A stretch of 64,000 nucleotides of DNA, taken from Timema cristinae (lineage: Eukaryota > Arthropoda > Insecta > Phasmatodea > Timematidae). Shown here piece after piece: positions 43,626 through 56,985 of this stretch. Within the stretch, counting starts at the first letter, position 1; every line of letters begins with the position of its first letter. The position numbers were made by a program, and so were the translations under genes. Under the pieces are notes generated by a model. The model was given only the letters and a program-made list of their open reading frames with translations, was not told the DNA's origin and ran no database searches. Location: contig JBCFYV010000012.1 in the NCBI GenBank assembly GCA_039000515.1, positions 41,647,025-41,711,024 of the forward strand, in the 5' to 3' direction.

Positions 43626-43975
43626 CTTTAAATTTAAATGTCTTAAATACTTGTAAAACCTACTTGACTTCATAATATCAAAGATTTGAACAAGTTGATA
43701 AACTTTAAATTTAAATATCTTAAATATTTGTAAAGCCTACATGACTTCATAATATCAATGATTTGAAAAGATAATAAGCTTTAAATTTAAATATCTTGAA
43801 TATTTTTCAAGCCTACATGACTTCATAATGTCAATTATTTGAACAAGCGAATAAACTTTAAATTTAAATATCTTAAATATTTGTCAAGCCTACATGACTT
43901 CATAATATCACAGATTTGAACAAGTTAATAAACTATACATTTAAATATCTTAAATATTTGTCAAGCCTAGACTAT
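43626..43975. repeat. 77-bp tandem repeat, about 4.5 copies
   Basis: Units start CTTTAAATTTAAAT at 43626, 43703, 43779, 43856 and (variant) 43933, each with AAGCCTACATGACTTCATAA. Copies are 85-95 percent alike by eye. Confidence 0.92.
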
Positions 43976-43979
43976 TGTA

Positions 43980-44617
43980 TTATAGAATTTTAAGCAAAAC
44001 AAAAAGATTATGTAGCAAAAGTTTTCGGAGTTAAATCCATAATAAATAGCTGAAAATAAATTTTGCATCATAATGTCCGAAAGGAATTTGTGAAGCTTAC
44101 ATTCTATATTTGACATCTAGACGTGTCCCGTGTGGTTATCCTGCCAAGATTGGCTTGACCATTGATCTACTGGCCGTATTTATTTCCTAATCTGTGGCTC
44201 CAAAAGGGGAGGGGGTGTTAGGGGTCACACATAAGAGATGGATATACAACAAACGAGAGGGAAGGGGTAATCAAGTATGGGAAACATGTGATGAGCAGCA
44301 TCTGGGCGTTTCCAGAACAGTTATTTTTTTATGTCACGCGCAACATTTTAGCGCTGTAGACGTCACACATTTTTCTGCACGGCATCCTCTGCGAATATCC
44401 GAAGTTGATGCACCTCTTGGCCTCGCACCTCCAGCTTAACCAACAAGTGCGTGATGGTCAGTCGTTGCTGGGAGAGAGGGAGAGCTCGGAACGTACACAG
44501 AAGAAAATGGGGCAACGGTAAGCTTTAGATATAACATCTGTAGTTGTGGTGGGATACGACTTGAACCAATATAGTGTTTTCTTGGTTTAAAACGTTGTAG
44601 TTTTTATAAACATTACA
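43980..44617 (-). mobile_element. Possible 3' LTR of the antisense Gypsy fragment
   Basis: Read antisense, TGTAATG at 44617 follows a purine tract, like the TGTAACA start of the intact LTR. The far end is not defined and body similarity to 8588-10416 was not obvious, so the extent is a guess. Confidence 0.4.
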
Positions 44618-44618
44618 A

Positions 44619-45300
44619 CTCTTGCCCCCTTGGCTGAAGAGTAACGGGTTGCCCAGCGCTTCCAGGGATAATTGAGGGTGGTGTAACAGTGGTTATTCCT
44701 CTCCCGGCCAGGTCCGTAACGCTGCCCACTCTACGGCACGATTCCAAGTTCCATTCCGCTTAAAGGGTCCAGCCTTGATTAGCTGCCGGCTTCTTTTGAC
44801 GACCTCACACGCCTTGTTGACCCATACACGCCCCATATAAGGATGGGAATAGGAAGTGGATGACGTCAGGAGAAGAAGTCCTGTCTGAGGTGCACAAACA
44901 GAAAAAACACCAGCAGTTCCGCATTATCCACACGGTCCATACATATATATGTGTCACAGCTAGTCCGTCTTCCCAACCAGCGTCAATAAATTACACTTAA
45001 CCCCTTTATCATTTCTGGAAGAAAGTTCTTCATGTTCATATATAGCTTATGTCCTCAAAAATTTCATACGGCATAGACGATAAAACGATGCTCCAGAGCA
45101 AATACAAAGGGATGTTACATATACAATAACTGCATAGTGACTACATAGTGACTCACAGTGACTACCCAGTGACTACACAGTGACTCTTAACAGTGGTTAT
45201 CTAGACGGGATAATTTTCAAATGGCTCATATGAGCCCTCCTAGAAATATTCTTGTCTTCTATGTCTGTCATATGGACATTAATGGAGGTGAGAAAATCAT
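44619..45300 (-). other. 3' spacer and purine tract of the antisense Gypsy fragment
   Basis: Antisense GCCAAGGGGGCAAGAG at 44634-44619 parallels the purine tract CCAAGGGGGGGAGA of the intact element. No frame was found in the spacer. Near 45138-45184 it carries a short repeat of AGTGACTACxCAGTG type. Confidence 0.55.
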
Positions 45301-46510
45301 CGATCAGCCATGGATCACTCCACTTATGTCATAATTTAGCTGAAATACTCCCAATAGTGGAGCTTTGTGTGAATTTTTTGCATAGGACGGTATCAACAAT
45401 CACAAAGAGGACAGGGATCCGGCCTTTTTTATAGCTCACGGCTACCTTACGTTGGGCCTTCTTCAAGTTATCCACAGCTATCCTACACCTCTCTGCATGG
45501 GGAAATTCACTATTCTCAACCAATATAGGATTAATGTCCCAAATAGACAACAGGGGGTGGATTAATTCTCTACTCAAAAAAACAGAGGCCGGGGAGGAGC
45601 CAATAGCGTCATGATACGCCGAGTTAAAAGCCAGGTTGAGAAATTCCAACTCTTGGTCCCACTCATTCTGAGCCTGATGGTGAAAGATAGTGAGGGAAAT
45701 AACCAGGTTCCTATTGAACCGTTCGACTTGATTTGGTCCAGGGTGGTATGGGCTCGTAGTAATATGTTGGATCCCCCACCAAAAACACATGTCTCTAAGA
45801 CCAGCTGACCTGAAAAAGGACCATTATCACTAACAATTGCTCGAGGGCCCCCTAAAAAATGTTCATAAACGTCTACACAGCGCATCACAGTGGTGGTTGC
45901 CTTCATGTCTCGAAGGGGTATCAAGAATACAAATTTAGAAAAAGCATCAAAAAGCACTAGTATACAAGAGTTTCCCTGTGAAGAACGGGTGATAGGACCT
46001 ATATAATCGACAAAGACTTTCTCCCAAGGATGTTGATCGACATCGGCCGAATGAAGCACAATGAGGGAATTTTGCGCTGGTTTAGCCCTTTGACAGTCAT
46101 CACAACGGCAAAACCCAAGATTTAACATCATTATATAAGCCAGGCCAAAAAAGCTCTTGAGAAATATTGCGGATGGTTTTCAGAACACCTTAGTGACCTC
46201 AAAAAGCGGAGTTGTGAAAATATGTCAACAACATGGAGCGAATAGCAAGGGGAACTACGATATTTCTACTCTTTCCTCTGTTATTATAGACAACTAATAA
46301 ACCTTTAAATACTCCAAAGGATCCAATTTTCTCACCTCTCTGAATCTTTTCCACAATGCCCCTATACCATGGGTCATTTACTTGATGATCTTTAGTGTAC
46401 ACAAAATATTCAGGGATGGTCTGGATAACACAACTGTTGACACTTACCTCCTTAGAACCTATAGGATCCAGGTCTTCAGCCATGCTTGATAACGCATTGA
46501 ACCCTAACTA
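45300..46510 (-). pseudogene. Gypsy pol fragment (integrase region), relative of the intact element
   Basis: From 46510 leftward the antisense frames match the intact pol in order: MAEDLDPI, YFHNS, a zinc-finger CDDCQRAKPAQNS, FVDYIGPITR, IVSDNGP, SPYHPGPNQVERFNR and PASVFLSREL. Frame changes near 46200 and 45800 break it. Protein identity to the intact copy looks like roughly 60-70 percent by eye, so it belongs to a different, older subfamily. Everything upstream of RNase H is missing. Confidence 0.9.
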
Positions 46511-47619
46511 AATTGAACACATTAACTATCAAGGGGGGTTCGATATATACAAATTAATAATCAATATTTGGTTATAGGAGTGAGTCGTTTGAGTTAAAAG
46601 ATATTGAAAACCTGGGTGTACCAAGTGTACCCAGACACGCAACCCACCCCGATTGCGGGAAGAACCAGACGGCCAGCCTCAAGGAAAAGAAATAATCTCT
46701 TAACATTTCTTAATCACTCAAACACAAACATTTAAAAATTGGGTAGTGCTAGCTAGAACTAAGTGTATTGATTAAATATAAATTAATGAATAAAATTTAG
46801 AAGTCCGTGAGATTGTTTATTAAGTTAGATATGAATTTAATCTAAGAAGAATCATTTACCAGATAATTCCAAAATATTAATAAAATGTAAAATCTCTATG
46901 ATCACCGTAGAACAACAGTTTAACACAATATGGAGAATTTATCATTGAAAAATTTCAATTTACAGCAAAAATATTCTTTGTAAATCTAAAATAAACAAAG
47001 TCATGATATTTACTATCTATCTCCTAAGACTCTAACGTAAATAACCAACATTTACTTCATATTAATCATTTCAAAGTTTATCATCGTCCTTCCTTAACTT
47101 GCCATAACTCACAAAATTCGTCTAAACTTCAAACGATATTCCATTTATACCCAATAATAATTTACGTTAAACAGGCCAATCTTGTCATAAATCAAAATAC
47201 AACTAATGCCTATAAAGTTTAGTACCAAACCTAACACCAACAAAGAAAACATTAATAATCATAATATAAACAACAGTTCAATAATCAAAGTTAATATTTG
47301 ACTTCTGACCATGTGACGCATTACTAGCGTTAGCCACAAAAAAAAGTCTAATTTCCTAACTATCATCTTAGTAGATTAAGGTTAAGAACAATACACGTGA
47401 CCTAACGTTAACAGGGACAAAAATTTGACACTTTTTTAAAAGGTAAATAACTTGTATATTTACTCTAAACTTTATAGATACTTTTTTATCTGTCTAGAAA
47501 ATTATCATTACATAATACAAATAACTATCTGAAGCCTCCGTTTCTTCCTACAAGACCTAACTCATGTCCATGAGTGGACATTTTATATATATTAAAATAA
47601 TCTAAACAAATAATAACAT
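46511..47619. other. No gene seen
   Basis: AT-rich. The part near 46600-46680 is GC-richer but has no recognised motif. Confidence 0.4.
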
Positions 47620-47795
47620 CTAGCCCAAGGTAAAGACTGACAGACAGATGGACAGAGAGACAGATGGCATATCGAAAGCCACTTTATTGGATTCGGGGGA
47701 TCATGAAACGTCAACATTCATCAAAATCTCTAGTTCAAGTTATTTGATGCTCACAATACTTGCTCTACCTGTAAGGTAGCAAGAAAGTAAAATTA
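47620..47795 (+). repeat. GTCTGTCTG-family repeat, copy 2
   Basis: GACAGACAGATGGACAGAGA, GGGGGATCATGAAACGTC, ATGCTCACAATACTTGCTC and CAAGAAAGTAAAA follow the same order as copy 1. Confidence 0.7.
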
Positions 47796-48089
47796 TTGAA
47801 ATTGAGTCCCCAAGGGTATTAATAAAATGTCGACTTTTGGTTAAAATTCTCGACATTTGTTTAGGAGTTGGACTTATTATGGTTATCACTTTGATATTAA
47901 ATTCTTCATTTATTGTTTTAGCAAGTTTTTAAACCAAAACGCAATGAACTATAATTTTGGGAAAAATTAACGCCATGATATTATAGTTACATTCACTTTG
48001 GTTATTGTAAGCGGCTCTAACATTGAAGTCAATAACAATGAAATAAGAAGTTTACTAGGTATTTTATCGATTGGTTCAATTTGAAGCTA

Positions 48090-50320
48090 CATAGAGAATT
48101 CTTGAGCATGAAGTGGATGTCTTGTCAAACAGTATAATGTGTCTGGAAGATCATCTATCAAATCAACACACAGTGATATTTCAAGAAGGCCTTAGGAAAT
48201 CCAAGAGAAACAAAGCTACAAATTTTGTTTGGACTCAACCAGTCAAACACCAATGCAAACAGACACAAAAATTTAACATTTTGTTTATAAAGACAACACT
48301 AAAACAGTGGGTTTCACATCAGCGAGGCACGTAAAAGATGCTGTCCCGACTTTATACGGCTAACAAAAAATGTAATTAATTATTTCTTTGGAGTCTTCTT
48401 CACCTACAATTACGTAACCTAAAGTAGTTCTAAGACATTCGTACAGTCTAAAAACATCAATATACAATATTACAAGAAGCCGCAGTCGCACGAGGTATTG
48501 CACCAAATGAAAACCAAGAGTTCGACACTATAAAAGAGGATATAGCTATAATACCCCCCCCCCCCCCGAAAACTAATGGAATAGTTTGGATATATCTGTG
48601 AAGCTAACGTACCATCTAACGCAATAGCAATATAAGACTAATTGAAGGATTTTTTCCATTAAGACTATGTAAGATTAAATGACTGTTGCTGAGACTGAGA
48701 ATCACATATTTTTGAACATGGAAATCATTTTGATTACATACAACACATTATGCAAGGCTATGAAATTGCAAATATTAGAAATACTACCGAAAAGTAATCA
48801 AACATATTTTGATACTTTGAATGATGACTAACTGTATCATAAGCTGTACGATCAAGAAAATGAGAACAGCATTATGTGATTGACAAAGTACTTGAATACG
48901 TATTAAATACTGCAATATATACAAAAAATGCCTTACGCTGATACATCTGTTGGCTGTAGGAATACTTATGTCCAACGAACAATAACGTAAAATATAGCTC
49001 AGAAGGATTACATTGCTTTCCTGTTACATTTATCAGAATTACAGCAAGTATGGTTGATGGTGATAGTATTCTGCAAAATATGTTTATGTTGCACACTTCA
49101 TTGTTTTGAAACTCTGTCTCTGGTGTCAAACCTGGACTAAACAAGCTATCAAATTATCTAACACAAGAATTATCATCATGGAGAAGGCTCTCAGGACTCT
49201 AACTACTGCACTCTATTATGTATTGATCGTTTCCCGATTCAGTAAGTGATGATAGAAACTATATCCCATTTTGTGGAAAAGTTTAACTAGTGTGTGGTGA
49301 CTTTCATCAAACATTAAGAACTACCCCAAAGTGAACAAAATGCATCAGCGGAATATTGTGTGTCTGAATAATTGTCATCTTTGGCCAAGCTTTACACAAT
49401 ATCTTATTATGATCTACATGCGAGTTTCTGAAGGTGAAAACAAATTTGAGCAATCTTTCTTCACGATAGCAAACGAATATTGCTTGGACCTATATATTCT
49501 GCTTGTCAAATTGCTCGACTCAGCAATGATGTGTTAGGAACAGGGAGTGTAGTAGATTTAAAATATGGACAAATTATCAAATAAAACATCACTGACAATC
49601 AATCATTTACAAAACTACTTTGGCTCCAAAAATTGAAGACTGTGCCAATATTAACAAATTATATGCAAATTTCCTGGAGATATTTGGAGTTCTTACAATA
49701 GTGTTGTTAGCGATGATATCAGTAAACAACTTCCCTTTCCTACATAATTTTTAAACATTTTGGAAGTACGTGGATTGCCGAAACACCAAGTGGAGCTACC
49801 TCCCCTCTCCCCCGCAATTGTGTTGCTTACGCTTAACTTAAACACAATAAAGGGTCTAATAAATGGTACAAAAATACGAATGAAACATGTGGACAGTGAT
49901 TCCATTGATTGCTATATATTAACCGACATGGGGAGCGAGTATTTATTCATAGAGTTAAAATATTTAATTCAGAAAACGCTTTTTAATTCAAATTACAACT
50001 CATTCATTTTCCGTTTACAGTTGCCATGCCTAAAAGTCAAGGTAAAACTTTTGCAATAGTTGAGATAGTATTGGCTATACCTGTCTTTGCACATGGGCAA
50101 TTATATGTTGCACTCACTCACCCATTTAGTGAAACAAAAATATTCCTAATTGAAACAAATATATATTGTGACGTTATTTGCCACCATACCTTGTATTTCC
50201 CTATGTTTTCTACTTTTTGTGAACAATTACCAATTTATTTTCGCATGAATTTAAGCACTTCGAAGTTAGACCACACGCTGGTTGCCGGCCTGACAAATAA
50301 TAATATTTACATCTATTAAA
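48090..50320 (+). pseudogene. Helitron helicase relic
   Basis: Helitrons move by rolling circle using a Rep-helicase protein. Helicase pieces appear in order on the + strand: LEDHLSNQHTVIFQEG (48140), LQEAAVARGIAPNE (48473), PFCGKV and CGDFHQTL (49268-49310, motif II region), CHLWPSFTQYLI (49373), GLPKHQVELPPLSPAIV with GLINGTKI (49773-49880), then KSQGKTFAIVEI and FAHGQLYVALTHPF (50030-50125, motifs V-VI). Many stops and frameshifts. The Rep nuclease half and the 3' hairpin-CTRR end were not found. Confidence 0.85.
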
Positions 50321-51989
50321 TTAAATAAAAGGACGGAAGGAACAACGTAACATATTATTTTAAATAATCTAAATAAGAAATTTTGATTATTAGAAGAAGA
50401 ACACTTACCTTTTATTAAACATATTCATTATCCCGTTAAGAAGTCTGTTGACTTATTTATAATGAACGTCAGCCATGTTTGATTTTAACGCATGCGCAGT
50501 TCTATCAAACAAGTGAGTAGCAGATCTGTTCGTAAAAGAACCAAAGCTCGATGTAAATCACTCAAAACAAGCGTGTTTTTCAATTCTGACAAATGGAAAT
50601 AAACATTTAATTATTTAAGAAAAAAAACACTGTTCACTTTCATTAGCATACAGTTCAATATTTATGTTAAGCCTGCATTTTATTTGATTTTTATCCCTAG
50701 TCCATAGCCAACATTTTATCTTTTGGTTTTATATATATATTTGTTTTCTCTTTGGACTTGGAAGTAAAGAATATAACCTTTTTAAATTTGGTTTTGGAAG
50801 ATTTTTTATAAGAGACGAGGTCTTCTTCTTCTGAGTGGGTTTTAGCATGGATCCAAATCTGCAGAGCTCCTAATTAAAATTATTTTAAAGTGAATTAAAG
50901 GTTGTAAATTAAAGTACACGTGGTAAAATGTAAAACTAAGTGTGTGTACAAGAACTAGATGGTTTATTTTCGTTTCAATCGCGTAATAATTCAAATTACT
51001 AAGTGTAACAAATCTCTGAAGTTGGTGTCAATATGGACTAATCAGTGGTGAGGCCAAGCCAACTCTTCAACTATAAATTATTATCATTTTTGTTTGTTTC
51101 TCCTATAAAATCAAAATTCATTTACTTTCAGAAAGACTGACTAATGTAGAGAATTAATTAACATTTCATTTTATGTCTAATTATTAAATTTTTTATTATT
51201 ATATATTCTTTTTTTTTTGTTTTGTCTCAACAATACTGTTCTATACTTTGTTAAATTAGCATTATAATTACCCGGAATTCCGTAGGTAGGTTTGGGATGT
51301 GGTAAAGGGGAAAACAACAATAAATCCACAAAAATGCCAACAATTGTTATTTTATACGTTTATTTTTTATTGTCTAAATTACATTTTGTTCCAACAAACA
51401 TTTTATCTGAATTGTTCATGTTTTAGTTTTAAGTTTACCCAGTGGTCTCGAGTATTTAGAGTCGTAGTGCCACTGACTGAACTAACCGAGGTAAAATTTT
51501 TCTTCTTTTATTTTAATTATTATTTTCTCTATATACTAGGGGTGGCGCCCAACAAAAACACAATCTTTATACATTTGATGTTAACTATTGTTGTTATGTT
51601 AACAAGATGCAGAAGACAATAATATTAGACACAAAGAATATAATAATTTATACAAACAATAAAATATAAATATATAATATATTTTTTCACAATAATATAG
51701 AGAACAATGTGTATTACACAAACAACTTTGTTTATAAGGAGGTTATTTTATTTGTTATTTGTAATAATTTACTAATTATAATAAAGTTATGTAGCCTATT
51801 TACTACAACGTTTCATTTAAGTATATAATTTGGCATAAACAATATTTTGTTTAAAAACTCATGTTAATTTAATTTTATTTATATTTAAACGAAAAAAATT
51901 ATAATATGATATTTTTTGGTAAATGGATTTACGTTCAATTTAAAAATCATATTTTAGAAGAAGAAGAATTTTTCAGCCGGGACAAATAG
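50321..51989. other. No gene seen
   Basis: AT-rich; the 107-codon frame at 51299-51622 has low complexity and no motif. Confidence 0.4.
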
Positions 51990-52265
51990 TGTATATTATT
52001 GCTAATAACAATAATAATACTATTCAACCCTTCTCATACGCATCTCTTGATCTAAATATGTTATATTGCTAGCATATAGCATTAGCACTATTCAACCCAT
52101 CTCATACTCATCCCTTAACTTAAATAAAATATAGTATTGCTGATAACTAGTATTGGAACTAATCAATCCATATCATATCATCCATTATGCTAAATATTTT
52201 AAATTTCTTACAACCAGCACTGACACCTTTCAACGTTTCACATACTCATTTATTAGTATTTTAAA
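51990..52265. repeat. Degenerate tandem repeat, about 75-bp period
   Basis: Four units with the pattern CTATTCAACCC-TCTCATAC-CATC followed by an AT-rich spacer. Confidence 0.65.
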
Positions 52266-52839
52266 TTGATTTTATTCAATATTGTTCTTAAAAGATTAAG
52301 TTGCTTTATGCTCTCTATTATCTTCCTTTAAGTAGGAGGTCACCTCAATGATACCATGATGATTCTAATAGTACTTTAAAACAAAACACTGAACACGTGA
52401 CACAAAATTACGGGATGAAGGTTTAGACAATTTAAAGTTTTAATACAATATGAACAAAATTTGTTTTTTAACCAAAAACCTAAAGCAAAATGTGAATCCG
52501 ATCATAAATTGCACATATTTAAGATTTAGCAGAAAATTTAGTGGTAGATAATTTATGTCCGTATATTGTGGTTAGTATTAAAAGAATAGAGATAATGGAA
52601 GTTGCCATAGTTTTTATTTTTTCCGCTGCACAAGAGAGGATTTTTGTTTGTCTTTAACAAAGTGTGGACGTGTAGCCCCACTTTATAAATTACAGTATTC
52701 AAACTAAGTTTCATGAGTTCGTCACTTCCTACAAGAACAAAGGCAAAAACTGACTAGAAACTATTGAGAAAATTTTCCCGCTAAGTTTATAAAATGGAAT
52801 GTAAGTTCACACAAACTACAGTAATTTATTACTTTCTCG

Positions 52840-54060
52840 CGAAAGCTCAGAAAGTTGAAGTATTGTCTTCGTCAAAAAAAAAAATTAACTCGAGATTTTG
52901 ATGGATGTCTACATTTCAGACCTGAAACCGAATGAATAGTTTTGACAATGCCATTTGTCTGTTGTTCCGTCTGTCTCTGACACGGCATAGAGTAGAAAAC
53001 ATTTTACAGATAGGGCCAAAAAAGATTGCCTAGTGTTTTCATAACCTATTCACCTATATATAACCTATGATTGACCTATCAATCCAACCCTAAATATAGG
53101 GGGTGTTTATTTAAGGGAAAAAGAGAAAAAAAAATTATATTCTTGAAATCAGCTTTAACGATTATGATTAAAATACATATCTAGGTGATGTTAAAATCAC
53201 AAACAAAATAGTGTATCTTATTTTAAAAGGAAGATGATTTACAGGGTACTCAAATTAATAAGATACCTTCAACTTTGAAATCATATCTTTGCTACTCTTT
53301 GAGATACAAAATAATAATTAAAAGTTGCAAAGCTGTAGGACTATTAAATATAAAAATATTTTATTTTAAGAATATTAAAACATTTTTTTCTGAGTTATAG
53401 GCACATTATTTTTTAAATTAAAGCTTGGAAAACGAATTTTTGGAAAATTAATTTTTGAAAAATACACATTAAAAATAATATATTTATTTAACAGTGTCTA
53501 TTATTTCATGTTTTTTTTCTTGTTTAAATGGTAGTTTTTTTTACTTTCTGTCATCTCCCTCAAAGAGAAAAGTATTGTGATCGTCAACAAATCGAACTCG
53601 AAATTTTGATAAATCTTTACGTTTCATGGCCCCTTGGAAGAGCAAAATTGATTTTGCGTTTCCATTTGTTGTATCTCAGACTAGATCTGAAATAATTTTT
53701 GCAGTCTGGTTAAAATTGGTTTCTAGCGTTTATATAAGGTCCTTCGAGGGTTCTCGCAATTAGATATCTAACCCTAAATTAAGGGTAATTTACTGAATGG
53801 CTTAAATAAATAACATATTTTCTCAAAATCCGCTATAACGATTTTGGTAAAAATTTTTGTCTAGCCATTTTTCAACAATAAACACAAAAATTATATGTTT
53901 GTTTTCTCATAAAAATGACTTTAAGGGTACTTTACACAAACAGAAACTTCCAATTTTGATCATATATTTACAACTATTTGAGATGCGAAGTAACTTATCA
54001 GTGTAAGTGGTAATACTGTTAAAATTAAAAATATTTTAATACGGAGCAGTGGTGTATGGT
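52840..54060 (-). repeat. GTCTGTCTG-family repeat, copies 3 and 4 in tandem
   Basis: Two successive antisense copies begin near 52840 (ACTTTCTCGCGAAAG) and 53545 (TTTACTTTCTGTCATC). Each has AAAGTATTG-GATCGTC, CTCGA-ATTTTGAT, an ACGTTTCATGG-like segment and a TGTCTGT-like or degenerate pyrimidine run. Each is followed by the TCAAAATCCGCTATAACGAT companion module. Confidence 0.75.
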
Positions 54061-54204
54061 CAATTTTGGGAAATTAGAAGCAGTGAAGCCAATATGTCCG
54101 TCAGATAGACATAGTTTAGTTACACATAATATGAATGGAATAAAAGAAAACCATTGGCGATCTTAGAAATATTACTCAATCATTGCATTTTAGATATTAA
54201 AATA

Positions 54205-54298
54205 ATAATGGTAATTTGAATTCAAATAATAATAATAATAATATATAATAATAATAATAATATAATAATAATAATAATAATAATAATATAGATATAAT
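54205..54298. repeat. (AAT)n microsatellite
   Basis: About 90 bp of AAT triplets with a few TATA breaks. Confidence 0.9.
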
Positions 54299-54299
54299 G

Positions 54300-54930
54300 G
54301 TAAATTAACGATTGCAGTATTTTTTTCAATTGGGTTGTGGACTGCATATAAATTTGAACTTTGGCATGCCTTTTAATAGCTTTGTAAATATTAGTCTATT
54401 AATATCTCCGAATCCAGATATATTCTAAACGCCATTATGGTTAGTAAATATAATGTCAATTATATCATTTTCCACCAACCCAACACTCCAATAATTAATA
54501 AACACTTTCATATGATTAGTATTGAAATCTCGAAGTTTGTTTTTGTTGCTGCATCTAAAAATGAAGTGGGTCTGCCTGTTCCAATTACTTTTATCTTTTC
54601 GTCAAGATATCAGGACGAGAAACTATGCTTCAAAATATTACTTATGATTTTTGAAACAGCAGCACACTGATGAACTTGTTGACGCACTCATCATACTACT
54701 GCGCGCTAAGAAACAAACCGCTTTCCTTGGAGGATCAAACAAGCATCAATATTCTTGTAAAATAAAACTAAACTTACTGTAAATTGGTGATAAATACATT
54801 AATTTGGAATATAATTTATATAATTATATCTATAAATAATAAATATTTCTAAAAAATACCTAAGGATATTATTTCAACACTATATTAGGTACGATTATAA
54901 ATCAACCACGAAAGTAAATTAAGCCAGTAT
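54300..54930. other. No gene seen
   Basis: A 77-codon open frame at 54437-54670 has no motif and no splice context. Confidence 0.4.
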
Positions 54931-54934
54931 TTGC

Positions 54935-55130
54935 CAAGGGAAACCACTGCTTCCCTTTCACCGATGAGGGTCGGACAAAGTCGGTGACAAATGAATGGTA
55001 GAATAAAGAGCGAGACCAGCTATCTGGCCGGTCAGTCTGAGTGCGGGACTTTAACCCCGATCTCTCTGTCATCGGCAGCTTAGTTTTCCAAGTAATGACG
55101 CTTATATCATCCGGACATAGAGGCAGGTCA
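54935..55130 (-). mobile_element. Old tRNA-type SINE, antisense
   Basis: GACTTTAACCCCGATCTCTC and TCATCGGCAGCTTAGT correspond to the antisense head of family A; body and tail are too diverged to align by eye. Confidence 0.45.
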
Positions 55131-55134
55131 CTAT

Positions 55135-55870
55135 ATTTGATTTTAGGGTAAAAATTTGTTAAATGGTGGTTTGATAATAAGAAATTAAAAAAAAAATTAA
55201 AAATTTTCGAAAACAGCTTTAATGATTTAATTTAAAATGTGGTTTGGGACCGTGTTTAAAAATAAAAATGAATAAGTTACTGCTTATTCAGGTGAAAATT
55301 AATATAATTGTAGTTTATAGGTATCTGATTGTTTAAAAATTTGAAATAGTTAACAAAAAGGCCATATAAATTTGCTTAAGTTTAGGCATGTATTAATTTT
55401 ATGTATTTGTTTATCTTTAACAAAATATTTTTTAGTAATTTAGTAAAATATTTGTTGGTTTTTGAAAAATTAACTTCTTGGAAATATATTTAACGGTTTT
55501 GTTCACAATTGGTATTTGACGACTATTTTATACTATACATCTAATATTTGTTTATTTATTTTTAAATCGACCTAAATAAATTTAAGGATCGTTTACTTTC
55601 AATACATTTTTGAAAATTTTTAATTTTGATAATGGAATTGTAGAAATAGATTGAACGGTAAATAAGACTTTTTTTACCTTTACAAATATAAATAATTTTA
55701 GAATAGCTTAGAAATAGCAGATTTTAAAAATTGTTTGAACAATTCGTTTAATTTATAAATTATTTGTTTATTGTGATTAACAAGATAATATTTAATCTTT
55801 CTGGAGAAATCTTACTTGAAGGTAGTTTACAAATCTTTTTATGAAAATTTTGTCCCAAGCAAAAAAAAAA
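55135..55870 (-). repeat. Companion module of the GTCTGTCTG repeat, isolated
   Basis: Repeated phrases such as AAAACAGCTTTAATGATTT, GTTTACTTTCAATACATTTTTG and TTTGAACAATTCG resemble the modules following copies 3-5. Confidence 0.5.
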
Positions 55871-56058
55871 AAAAAGGAATGTTTATACGATTGCGTTGTA
55901 CAATTTATTTTGTTATTATATCCTTTGTTAGAACTTTCAACGTCATCGCTGGCGTTCATCCTTTAATATATCTTCCCTGAAGAAAAAAGATAAGCAGGGA
56001 TGGTTTCAAATGAAGACACCATCATTCCAAGTATAGTAAACTACATTGTGTGTGGGGG

Positions 56059-56091
56059 CGGGGGGGGGGGGGGGGGGAGAGAGAGAGAGAC
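56059..56091. repeat. Poly(G) and (GA)n run
   Basis: A run of about 18 G broken by one C, followed by (GA)n, in otherwise AT-rich DNA. Confidence 0.85.
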
Positions 56092-56734
56092 ACTGGTCCT
56101 CAGTTACCTTTGTATGAACTTAATTCCTTCTCATCAGTTCAAATTCCGTTGAATCGTTTTTGTGCCCAACACTATGATGACCAATATTGGAATGTAATTG
56201 TGCACGACGAAAAATTCAAATGTAATGAATTAAATCTACAAAACTAAAATAAAATTAATATTTTTTTTTAAATAAAGATACATTAAAGTACTATAAACAC
56301 ACACACAATTACATTGGTCACGGTAAGTTTTTAAGCCACCAGAAGATATAGCTTTGTTTTCGTAAGTTCATATTAAATATGGATTTTATTATACAAATAT
56401 AAGCGTTAAGTCTGCATTTTGATTAATCACGAGCTATTAGTTATTTAATTAAGTATTATTAAAAAAACACACATGAAGCTTGTTATTAATTTGTAATTAA
56501 AAACATGTAATCTACTGATAATTCATAGCGTATACACCCTATTGAAAGTAAATTCATATAATTTTTTAAATGTTAACACAACACCTAATTTGATTTTAGA
56601 AAAGTTTGGCTCTGTGATTATAGACATTTATCACTATATGCAAACTGTGACATTTCCCTTAAAAAGTATTTTAAAAGTGCTCAAACTTTTTTTACATTGA
56701 TTCAGTTGTTAACTATAAAACTTAAAATGTAAAG

Positions 56735-56985
56735 CCACATGCTTTGGTGGTCGCATAACTTAAGGCCTTACTCTCGCAACAGACTAGACTACTGGTAACG
56801 GGAAAATCATGTTTAGAGTTCAGATCGGATTTACTTATGGTGTTTTTCCCAAATGATTTTCCACGATCACTTCCGCAAATTCTGATACACTCTCTCTAAA
56901 TTTAACCTTTATACTCCCTAAACATTATCGTGCATATGCGTATATCCCAAACGGATAGTAAGACACAGTGCTAAAAGAAAAGAGT
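56735..56985 (+). mobile_element. Family A SINE
   Basis: Body GTGTTTTTCCCAAATGATTTTCC and CACTTCCGCAAATTC, tail CCCAAACGGATAGTAAGACA. The head is diverged (box B TTCAGATCGG). Confidence 0.75.

Noticed and set aside
43626..43975. CRISPR-like array
   Set aside because: The repeats are contiguous 77-bp units without unique spacers, in an animal genome.
44194..44439. 81-codon + strand frame
   Set aside because: It falls in the probable LTR of the antisense Gypsy fragment and has no recognised domain.
45611..45808. 65-codon + strand frame
   Set aside because: Shadow of the antisense Gypsy integrase fragment.
49693..49905. Minus-strand 70-codon frame
   Set aside because: Shadow of the Helitron helicase block GLPKHQVELPP on the + strand.
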